NCBI GenBank assembly: GCA_024734555.1
Contig: JANPWX010000118.1
Coordinates: 1,354,820 to 1,418,819 of the forward strand
Direction of reading: 5' to 3'
From: Trochalopteron elliotii
Lineage: Eukaryota > Chordata > Aves > Passeriformes > Leiothrichidae
DNA: 64,000 bases
Below, piece after piece: positions 55,251 through 64,000 of the stretch. Within the stretch, counting starts at the first letter, position 1. Each line of letters begins with the position of its first letter. Position numbers and translations under genes: made by a program. The notes beneath the pieces were generated by a model. The model made no database searches. It was not told the DNA's origin and saw nothing but the letters and a program-made list of their open reading frames with translations.

Positions 55251-56683
55251 TGAACTTTTTTTGTGTCTGCAGGTAGTCAGTGCCATGGAGGACCCTTCAT
55301 GCAAGGCCTGTGCATGGAGGAACTGAGGGATGGAGATGTGTTTGGGGTAGGGAGAAAGGGTTACCTGTGCTGGTACTTGTCATCCCAGCCTCACCATGCT
55401 TGGCCAAGCAGTTGACCCAGTCCAGGGTGTTTCATTTATGGTCTCTAAGAGAAGGACAACACCTTCCACTGTACCCCCCCATTCAGCATGTCTGGGGCCA
55501 AGTGAGGCCCCCAGAGCCTTCATTTCCTGCAGAGACCCATCCAAAAAGCTCACCTGGAGGAAATACAATCTTCCTATGGCAAAAACCAATAACAAGAGGC
55601 AGGTATGTATCAGTCAAAGGTTGGTACCTAGAGAAGGCAGGTACATGGGGAGCTGCAGCATCCCTCTGGATCATAACCGCCTCCCAAAATCACAGTCAAG
55701 GCCCAACTCCATGTTTCAGATGGGATGAGAAGGGAGTGAGGGCTGGCAAAAGCCCTTTTCTAAATGCTACAAGTTTTGATTTAAGCCAGGGAAGTGTTTT
55801 GTCCTATCACACTAAAGCCTGGCGAGCTCCTACCTTATCACATGTGCCCACCACCCTCATCGCTCTGGCCCCCTCTGCCCTTGCACCCTCCCCTCAGAGC
55901 CATATCACCATAATCTAGCCATGGTCCTACATGTGGTGGGATCTCATATTTCCAGGAACTCCAAGAAGCATGCCTTCCCAGGCATGCCAGACTCCTCTTC
56001 AGGCACTTCCAGCCACCACAGCCCCCCCATCTGCACTTTACACAGACATATTTCATCACAGCCTTCTTACCAAAGTCCCCTTTTTGCATGAGTGATGCTC
56101 AGGAACTTTGTTCCAACAGCAAACATCAGGAGGGTGTACAAAGGTCCTCAGCAAGGACCTTGGGCACCCATCCCAAACCCAGAGCTCAAGCAACACATTC
56201 CCAACAACACATCCTGCAGCCTCAGCCCAAAAAAACTGTGAGGGAAATGCTGGCCCAGGAGCACAGAGTGGGGCAGGACGAGGTGCAACACCTCCAAGAG
56301 CAAGGCTGGAGCAGGTTGATGAAGGGGCAGCTTTGTGCCACAGATTCACAGCTGCTTTATGGCTTAGGAGATGTGATTTTTATAGCACCGTCTTCAACAT
56401 TCTCAGATTTTAATTTCTCCTCATAAGATGGCATGTGTTCATCATCCCTTTTAAAACTCTCATTCCCATTTTTATATTTTTAACTCCTGGGGCTAAAGGC
56501 TCTAATGTTTAGTTATGTAGAGTGTAAAGAAATTATAAATTATCTCTCTTCATCAAATCTAAATGCAGGGGGTTTAAATTTTATTGATGAGGAATGCTGT
56601 GAATAGCAGCTTCCAGGCTTATCCCCCTTCCCTGCATTATAGCCAGCAATTTTTCTGCTTGCAACTTGTTTCAACAAGCACAG

Positions 56684-56970
56684 AATCAATCCTAGAATGG
56701 GTTGGGAAGGACCTTGAAAGATCAGCTAGTTCCAACTCCTCTGCCACAGGAAGGGAGAGCTTCCATAGACCGACTTGCTCCAAGCCCCATCCAACCTGGC
56801 CTTGGACACTTCCATGGATGGGGGGGCAGCCACAGCTTCTCTGGACACCCTGTGCCAGGGCCATAGGACGCTCACAGGGAAGAATTTCTTCCAATATCCC
56901 TTCTAACCCTGCCCCTGGCAGTGTGAACCCATCCTGCCCTTGTCCTTAGAGCAGCACTCCTCTCCCTTCC
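56684..56970 (-). repeat. CR1 LINE fragment, antisense
   Basis: 'TGGGTTGGGAAGGACCTTGA', 'CCATCCAACCTGGCCTTGGA', 'CACTTCCATGGATGG' and 'CACAGCTTCTCTGGAC' are the reversed CR1 3' blocks, continuing to 'AATTTCTTCCAATATCCCTT'. Confidence 0.88.
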
Positions 56971-59900
56971 AGTATTTTTGGACTGCTTTCTGCTGTCAGT
57001 AAGAACATCAAAGGATGCAGAAATCCTGTAGCTGGTTTCTCCCAGCAGCACGGCTAATCCTCTTGCTACCACCTAGGTTATCTCCCTGGCACTGCTCCTC
57101 CACAGGGGCCAGGGCCTGGCGTGGCTGCTGACCAGCAGAGCAGAGCACACCAGGACATGGTGGGGACACAAACTGCCTCTGTTCACCACAACAGGCCTTT
57201 GTCCCCATGCTGTCCCCTGCATCTGTTGATGTCACAACAAAAGAGGTGGTTGAAGGATGAAACTCTGCAAATGGTTATGAGAAAAATCCTCCTTAAAAGC
57301 AAGAGATGGAGTGGGATGAAGTAGGAAATCCTCTAAGAATTTCAGAAGGTATTGGAAAATGGCACTTGGGAGAAGAGCAGCAGAGGGGATGGGGCTGGAG
57401 GAGCATCAGGGCAGTACTATTCCCCCACTCCTGGGGACAGTGTCTGTCCCTGCTCCTGGTCCAATGTCCCCTGGCTGCACTCACACCAGGCCAAAACCAG
57501 ATGGCATCTCCCTGTTCACCCCTTGGATTGGCTCCCCAGTCACAACCTAAGGCTGCCTCTGCTGCCTGTCTGAGGCGGACTTTGCCCCTCAAGATACAGG
57601 AACCTGCTCTCCCTCACAGAAGGGCAAAAAGAGGCAAAGCATCCCCAGGAGAAAGGTCATGGTTGTTTTTTCCCCTCTTTCACCCACCACAATTTGCATT
57701 TCTCTCTCAGTTCCCTCCCAGCGAGTGGGTGAGCTCCCAACAAGCTGCCCTGCCCAAGCCCTGACACCCAGCTGCATCCTCCCCACGGAGCCCCCAGTAG
57801 CAAACAAGATGAGGAGCAGGAAGACTTTGATCTGTGAAGAACAAAGGTCAGATAGTCCCACCCCCAGGCAGGAGCTAAGCCCCAAGGGCAGCATAGAACA
57901 TTCCAATGGCTCCAAATACCACCAGCCAAAATCCTCATGTGATCCTGTGTCCAAAGAGACTTCAGCTCATCACAGATCTCTGGGAACAGCTTCCCCCATG
58001 GGAGTGAATAACGAAAATAATCAAAATACTACTACTAATTTGGCATCTCCATATAATTAAAAACCAGGATTGGCTCTCCCTGCCCATCTCACCTAGGCTC
58101 TGGGGGAAGCCAGCACTGAGGGATGGCCACTGATTGCTCCTCAGCAGCACGGGGCTGAGTCAAAGGAAGGACTGTGACAGAGGGGATGGCCGGCACAACC
58201 GGTTTTTCACCTAAAAATCAACCTTGGCAGATCAGATCCAACACCCATCTGGCATGGGAAACCCCTGGGGGTGGCTGGAGGAGGCACAAGCCACTGCTTC
58301 CTAGAAGGGGGGGGCATATGCTGGTCCTGGGGGGCACCAGACTGTGCCCAAGCATCACTCGCCCCTCTACCTTTGGTTCACACCTTCCACAAATCCAGCC
58401 CTTGAATGCTGCCACTGACCCCATTTCCATGCTGGGGGAAGGAGCACCCCCATTCACCAACAAGTTTTCCTTCCCTGGCTTTTGCAGAACTGATCCTTGA
58501 GTGCTCCCAAACGGGAAGGCCCCGCGTCACGCTGCCAGGACTCGCCCAGCCCGGGAGCTTTCCCCACCTCCCAGTGTGTCTCCTCTCCCCCTTGCCTTCC
58601 ACCAAGTGCTGCCTGTAGGATTTCCTCAGGAAGGAGTTCCTGAAGGCTCACACGCACAAAGCAATCAGCTCTAAACAGCCCAAACACTGAACTGTGTCCC
58701 GAGCAGACACATACCACCCTCCTCCTCATCTGCACACTCCCTTATACTGCAGCTTTCTCAACACAAGCATCAAACAGTATTTGAGGAGGCACCTGAGGAC
58801 CCCACCTCACTCCCTACCTCAGTGTTCTTCTTGTCTAAGCAGCAGAGAGGGATGATCCTGCAAATCCTGACCCACCTTGGCAAGCCCAGCTGCAAAGTCT
58901 CTCAAGTGATGGGTGGGTAAGAGGCAAAACCCCCAAAAGCTCACCAGCTTTGGGGCATTTTCCCCAAGAGCAGCATTTGCCCCCATCACTGCCAACATGG
59001 GACTTAGCCCCAACACTTAAGGGCAGCACCAAAACAGCTCAAGGTGGGACTGGGACACCTGAGCCCAACCTACCCTCAGAGCTCACCCTTCCTGGAGGGG
59101 ACAGTACCCAGCTGGTAATGAGGGAGAGGAGGGGATGAAGCATCTCCCGAAACACCAGATTTGTGTTTGTCCTCCACTTGTGCGTCAAAAGTCACAATCC
59201 CATGCCTCCTCCTCATTTTCCTCCAAAGCCAGAAAACCCATTGCTGCTGCTAAATACCAAGAGCTGCTATTTTTATCCAGACCACGACCAGGGCGTGCGT
59301 TATTTTTGGTGTTTAAACAGCAGGCTTTTTTTGTGGGAGGGGGAGAGGGAGGAGAAAAGGCAGAAGCATTGGGGAAAAATGAGAGGAATGTTTCTCTGGG
59401 AGCAGAGTTTTTCCATTGCTTACTTTAAGCCAGACTAGTGTCTGCAAATAGAAATCACCACCAGAGAGCAGAGGAAGCAGCTGGGAAAGAAAGGTGTGAT
59501 CACGTCTGCAGTCACTCTGCCACTCCCCCCATCCTACCATGCCGAGAAAGGCCCAAATAAACTGAGCCTGGGTACCAGCTGGGTTTTATCAAGGAGTAAA
59601 GCTCACAGCTGTGTAAGAAGGCAAACTGATAACAATATTAGCTGAATCCAATGAAATAAGGGGGAAGCAAAAGGGTGTTTTTATCTTCATTTTAAAATGA
59701 GTAGCGTTTTCAAAATCAAATTAGGGGTTGAAGGGGCCTTAGGAGGAAATTGAAGTTATCGGGGTGCTTTTTGGCACGGGAAAGGCTTTGATATCATGTG
59801 GAAATAAGGATTTTGGGAAAGATGGATGGAAAACAGGAGCTGGAGGTGGGATTTGATTTCCAGCTGGTCCCAGGCCTGGGCTCAGACTGACATCCCAGGA

Positions 59901-60231
59901 GGTGACAGGAGCTGGCCTGGCATGGGCTCACTCTGTTCCTGTGCTTGAGGGGCACCAGCAGGCAGGGAGACAATCTGGAGCTGCAGTGATTCATCAGCGG
60001 CTGAGTCACGGCTTCCTCCCGCCCATTAAAGCTTCTGAGAAACAAAGCACGATTCCTTGGATCCCAGATATGCTGCGTGCCAAACAAAACCAGGAGGTGG
60101 CAGGTTCAAAATCCCTGCAAATGGACCTTTTGTTCATGCCACATGGGAAGGAGCCTTGGCACACCTTGCTGCAGGAGACATCCACGGGGTCAAGCATCAC
60201 ATGCTGTTTAGATTAATTCAAAACATCTCCT

Positions 60232-60290
60232 ATAGACCACTTTGGAATTTGAGCTAGGGTTGGAAGGGACCTTTACAGGTCAGCTATGGG
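60232..60290 (-). repeat. short CR1 tail remnant, antisense
   Basis: 'GAGCTAGGGTTGGAAGGGAC' and 'CTTTACAGGTCAGC' match only the 3'-most part of reversed CR1. Confidence 0.6.
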
Positions 60291-60954
60291 GAGAATGATG
60301 CTGGCTTAGACAGAGCAGTGGATTGACTATATTTGTATATTCTTGCATTAATTCTAAGTTTCTTAAAGTCTATCTGATGCTTCCCAGCTCAGTTTAATGG
60401 CTTCACCACCCTCGATGGCATCAACACTCTCCTTCACAGGTAGCAGCATTCCAAGACATCACTATCAGCAGTGCCTACCACCCCTGCCACATCACCACAG
60501 CACTCCTGCCTGAAGCCAAGAGGCTGCCAAGGCATCGTGTTCAGGGGGGCCCCCGAAAATCCGGGGAAGGTGCAAGGCCAGCAGCTCCTCCCCTGTCAAG
60601 GTCTCTGCCAAATTAAATTAGTGATATGAAAGTGTGGAGCCCCAGTGAGGCTGTTTGCCCAGGGAATGAAGCAAATATCCCAAGTGCCAGGGACGGGCTG
60701 GGCTTTCACTTTCCCAGGCCCAGGGACCCTGAAGCCTGATGCTTTCAGATATGCTCACTGTCAGAGAGCTCTGACAATAAATATTTTTAGTCAATCCTGT
60801 TAGAGGGGGTTCAAAGGTGGCATTGTGCTATCTGGTGCTGTAGAGTGATCAGGTACCCCTCAGGTGACTGTCAGCACCCAGGTGGCTTCTGTGTGCCCTG
60901 GGAAGAATGTTTTCATAAGGAGATTTGGTACCAGCAAAAGAGGGAATGGCTGCA

Positions 60955-61140
60955 GCTCAGTGAGGGGGGAGAGCTGGGATGGGGTAAGCTGGGAAGCAGG
61001 GGCCTCAGATGCAGGGAGCTGGGACAGGGTCAGGGAACAAGGGAGAAATAGGGGGGAGTGTGCTGGGACATGGAGAGATGGGATAGAATCAGTCAGGATA
61101 GGGTGAACTGGGATATGAGAAACTGGGATGCAGGGAGCCA
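60955..61140. repeat. degenerate G-rich tandem repeat (AGCTGGGA-type units)
   Basis: Imperfect repeated units of GAGCTGGGAT/GCTGGGACAGGG/AACTGGGATGCAGGGAG type across about 185 bases. An eroded minisatellite. Confidence 0.6.
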
Positions 61141-61867
61141 CCCAGGGATCTTCATCCTGCAGCATAAAACCAAGGGAAAAGTTCCTGGCATTAAGCAGCA
61201 AATCTTTAGGGAAAAATTGCTTGGTGCTTCCCACAGGACATAAACACCTTCCCCAAGGCTATGAGGAGGCACTTAGCACAAGCTGTAGCCTACAATGTGT
61301 GTTTCTGAGGATCTCTCACCACTCTGACCCCAGCACTAGGGTGAAGGCAGCAGGAGGGCAGAAGAGGCTGGCAGCCAGCTTACCTCCATCCCTCCACCCT
61401 CCTCTCTACCCCTCTTCCCCCCTATTCCCAGCAGTGCATTGCTCCTAGAGTTGCCAAGTCACAGCACTGGGAATGTGAGGCTGTTTTCCAGGAACCTTGA
61501 AGGGTCAGATAGCCCTGGCTAGCCCAGCTCGACAAGTCAGCACCAAGGCTGAAGCAGTAAAGCCAAGCCACTGGCTCTGGAGCATGGAGGAGGACAAGGA
61601 GGGCAAATGTGGGGATTTTGCAATCCAAAAGGACTCAGTCCAACCAGAAAAATTCCAGCAGAACATTTTTCTAGTCACAGCTTGCCCAGCTGTCAGCATC
61701 CCAACCCTGCATGGAGGCCGTAGAGCCCTGGACTGGAAAGCAGCAGGGATCCAGCAATTCCTGGATATCACTGCCACGGTGTTAAAAAAGGAGTAAGTGG
61801 GAGAGAAAGTTGCAAGTGAAGGGTGGGGGTGGCAATCCCAATGGAACTGGATCACAGTTTGAAAATA

Positions 61868-61990
61868 TTGAATCACAGAATCATTTAAGCTGAAAAAGCC
61901 CTCTGAGATAATCAAGTCCAACCCTTAACCCAGCAATACCAAGGCCACCACTAAACCCTGCACAGCCAGGAGTACCCTCCCAGGCTGAAG
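61868..61990 (-). repeat. CR1 LINE fragment (3' end), antisense
   Basis: 'AATCACAGAATCATTTAAGC', 'ATCAAGTCCAACCCTTAACC' and 'CCAAGGCCACCACTAAACCC' match the reversed CR1 3' end. Confidence 0.85.
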
Positions 61991-62099
61991 CATCCATCAT
62001 TTTCCATGGTTGTATAGCACCAATAATGCTCCTGGATGCTGCACGGACCAGGGGCACTCCCTGGGGATGCTCCATCACCTCGTGCTTGGCTGCAGTGTC

Positions 62100-62240
62100 C
62101 CCTTTCCAGGGACAGAGGGTGGGTGTCAGGGCAGTGTAGGTGTGACAACATGCAGGGTGGTGGTGATGGGGTGCTGGGTGGAGGTGAGAGGGAGCAGGGT
62201 GGCAGTGGTGACGGGGTCCAGGGTGGTACTCCTGGCACTA
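62100..62240. repeat. G-rich degenerate repeat (CAGGGTGG-type units)
   Basis: Recurrent CAGGGTGGTGGTGATGGGGT/GCAGGGTGGCAGTGGTGACGG units just upstream of the CpG island. Many GG/GGG runs on the + strand could fold as G-quadruplexes. Confidence 0.5.
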
Positions 62241-62339
62241 CTCTTAGGGAGCTGGAGCTCTACCCTGCATCCCACCACAGCAACCCTCCCAAAAACGCTT
62301 CTGGGAAAACCTGAGCTGCATCAAAGCGCGGCGAGCCAA

Positions 62340-62660
62340 ACGCTTGGCTCCCTCCCTCTTCCCGGGTTCGGGGCTGTTTTATGCCCCGTCCCCGCCTCTG
62401 TCCCAGCCCGAATTCCTCAGCCTGGCCCGCGCCCCGCAGCGCGTGTGCCCCCCGTCGCCGTTCGGGGTTCCGGAGGGTGCGGGGGCAGCCCCAGGTGGGG
62501 CCGGGCGGGCGGCGGGGCCGGGCCGGGGGCGGAGGCGGGCGGGCCGTCCCATTTCCTCGGCCGCGCAGCAGCTGCCGGGACCAGCCGGCGGGACGGGGCC
62601 GCGGCGCTGAGGTAGGTCGGGGGGTCCGGGGGAATACCGGGGGCTAGGCTTCCCTAGGTG
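62340..62660 (+). promoter_or_regulatory. CpG island, probable promoter and non-coding first exon of the next gene
   Basis: About 300 bases very rich in C, G and CpG, with several GC boxes (GGGCGGG, GGGGCGGAGGCGGG near 62500-62545) and no TATA box. A strong donor GCTGAG|GTAGGT at 62611/62612 could end a first exon that starts somewhere near 62540-62580. The gene would run to the right, in the same direction as TNR. Mammalian gene order (TNR, then KIAA0040, then convergent TNN) suggests a KIAA0040-type gene; this is inference and no coding exon of it lies in the window. Confidence 0.6.
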
Positions 62661-64000
62661 TTATCTTCGGTGCGGTGTTACTCGAATCCAGGGGTTTTCT
62701 CGCCTTTTATACTTTCTTTTAAGGCCACATAATCTGCTTCACGCAGCCCGGGGGGGAGGGGGTGAGAACAGTCCACTGGGGAGAGAGCGATGAGCAGCAC
62801 CAGCTCTCAGGGGACTGTGTCTGTGTGTCTGGGGCAGTCCGCCTGGTACCGCGGTTTTGTGGCACCCGAGCTGCACCCACACGTTTTGAACACCAGAATT
62901 CTGGAGAGGTTTGACTGGAAGGAACTTAAAGAACCACCTCGTTCTAACCCCCTTACCATGGGCAGGCACACCGCACCCTAGACCAGCTTGTTCCAAGCGC
63001 CGTTCAACCTGACCCTGAGCACTTCCAGGGATGGGGCATCCACAGCTTTTCTAGCACCCCCCTGAGCCTCTTGTAACCAAAACCATACGAGATGGGAGGG
63101 CCATGGCTGGGGGTGCTCCCTGCCCGGAGAGGCAGCCCTGCCGTACCGTAGTTTGGGGGAGCTCCCAGTGCATCCAGAGATGACAGTGGCGCTCACCTAA
63201 ACCCAAAACTGATCTTTTGGCCACAGCCCTGGTGATCCCGGGGCTGACGGCAGCCACGCGTGTGCAGACGGCGATGACGAGTGGGCTCCAGGCAGCAGCT
63301 TGCAAAATAGTTTCACTTTAACTCTCTTATCCAACATCCATATCGGTAGTTTTCCAAATCATTCCCTTTAGGAATGAAAGCATTTACGCGTGGCAGGAAG
63401 GTTTGATGGTGGTGGGAATGAGATGAAGCTTCGGCTGGTCGTGTTTGCTGGGTGGTGGCTTTTGGTGGTTGTCATTTACGTTTGAGGAAGGTCTCTGTAG
63501 CCTGCTGCGAGTTCTGCGAGACCTGCGGCAAAACCCCTTCTTAGTCACCATTTCCGAAACAGCAACGTGCAATCCCTGCTAAGGAAACTGCTCACCCTCG
63601 GTGTCAGGTTTCATCCAGTTTTCCTTTAAGTCTGCAGGTGCAAGCAGGGAAAATAGGTGCCACTCGTGTGACAGCACAGCTGTGGCTCTGCTGGGTGGAT
63701 CAGGGAGCTCACAGGCTGTAACAAAAAATAGCCTCTCCCCGCCTGAACCAGGGCTGTCACTGCAATGGAAAGTTGGTATAAAGCTGACATAAAGCCAGAA
63801 ACAGATGGAAATGGTTGTTTAATAATGTGATTCCTGCTTTGCACTCCTTAGCATCAACTACATTAAGTGTGGTCTTATGTGCATTAAGGAAATGGGGGTG
63901 GCTGTAGATCAGTTGGTTTCATGTCACCTCCGCAAGTCCTGAGTCACAGCTGGCCACAGAGCACAGGAGTGTTGAAACAATCCAGAAATACTTGGGGCAC
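62661..64000. other. probable first intron of the downstream gene
   Basis: Follows the CpG-island donor to the window end. It contains an antisense CR1 fragment (62893-63062) and otherwise nothing I recognise. No exon or acceptor can be assigned. Confidence 0.45.
62893..63062 (-). repeat. CR1 LINE fragment, antisense
   Basis: 'AGGTTTGACTGGAAGGAACT', 'GACCAGCTTGTTCCAAGCGC', 'GTTCAACCTGACCCTGAGCA' and 'CTTCCAGGGATGGGGCATCC' are reversed CR1 3' blocks. Confidence 0.85.

Larger units (their letters stand above)
54113..62339. other. intergenic region downstream of TNR
   Basis: No gene recognised. It holds a diverged sense CR1 piece (54380-54510), antisense CR1 fragments (56684-56970, 60232-60290, 61868-61990), an isolated AATAAA with a T/GT-rich downstream element (55245-55250), and degenerate G-rich tandem repeats (60955-61140, 62100-62240). 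Long open frames at 55280 and 62010 have no domain content. Confidence 0.7.

Noticed and set aside
55280..55918. 212-codon open frame on the + strand downstream of TNR
   Set aside because: No recognisable domain, no splice context, and intergenic-like composition.
60095..60125. B-box-like GGTTCAAAATCCC
   Set aside because: No partner A box or acceptor stem nearby.
62010..62615. 201-codon open frame running into the CpG island
   Set aside because: Starts in a CR1 remnant, crosses a G-rich repeat and ends in CpG-rich DNA; it is a composition-driven open frame.

Overview
The window is vertebrate nuclear DNA, almost certainly from a bird. Split genes with GT..AG introns sit in a background of CR1 retroposon fragments, several of which still carry the typical avian tail of repeated TTCTATGA-type units. 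A few segments resemble solitary LTRs of endogenous retroviruses. The species cannot be named from the sequence; a songbird would fit. There are no bacterial or phage features and no CRISPR.

One gene dominates: TNR, encoding tenascin-R (restrictin, J1-160/180), a secreted brain extracellular-matrix glycoprotein, on the + strand. Its coding exons run from the ATG at 21428 to the TGA at 49398. I located 20 coding exons with consistent splice sites and phases: one N-terminal exon (signal peptide, cysteine-rich segment, coiled coil), one exon with 4.5 EGF-like repeats, fourteen exons forming nine fibronectin type III (FN3) domains, and four exons of the C-terminal fibrinogen-like globe. A fifth fibrinogen exon, expected to be 97 nt between 46197 and 46933, is absent. 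That interval contains a single N at 46420, so the exon was probably lost in an assembly gap. With 97 nt restored the CDS would be 4068 nt (1355 residues), close to the known TNR length of about 1,350-1,360; without it the frame breaks.

Layout: 1-21367 has no recognisable coding exon and is probably 5' intron or 5' flank of TNR. It contains CR1 copies, an LTR-like segment and some AT-rich candidate regulatory DNA. 21368-49398 is the coding part of TNR. 49399 to about 54112 is the long 3' UTR, ending at an AATAAA. About 54.1-62.3 kb is intergenic with CR1 fragments. 62.34-62.66 kb is a CpG island with GC boxes and a good splice donor, probably the promoter and first, non-coding exon of the next gene downstream. 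From mammalian gene order (TNR - KIAA0040 - TNN) this may be the KIAA0040 orthologue, which is inference only. The rest looks like that gene's first intron.

All boundaries between FN3 domains are phase 1, so whole domains can be skipped in frame. Exon 10 (the sixth FN3 domain) corresponds to the alternatively spliced R1 domain that separates the 160- and 180-kDa forms of tenascin-R. No unknown multi-gene system was found. The observations most worth checking are the missing fibrinogen exon, the 20-T tract forming an exon acceptor, the CpG-island promoter, and a dibasic C-terminus.
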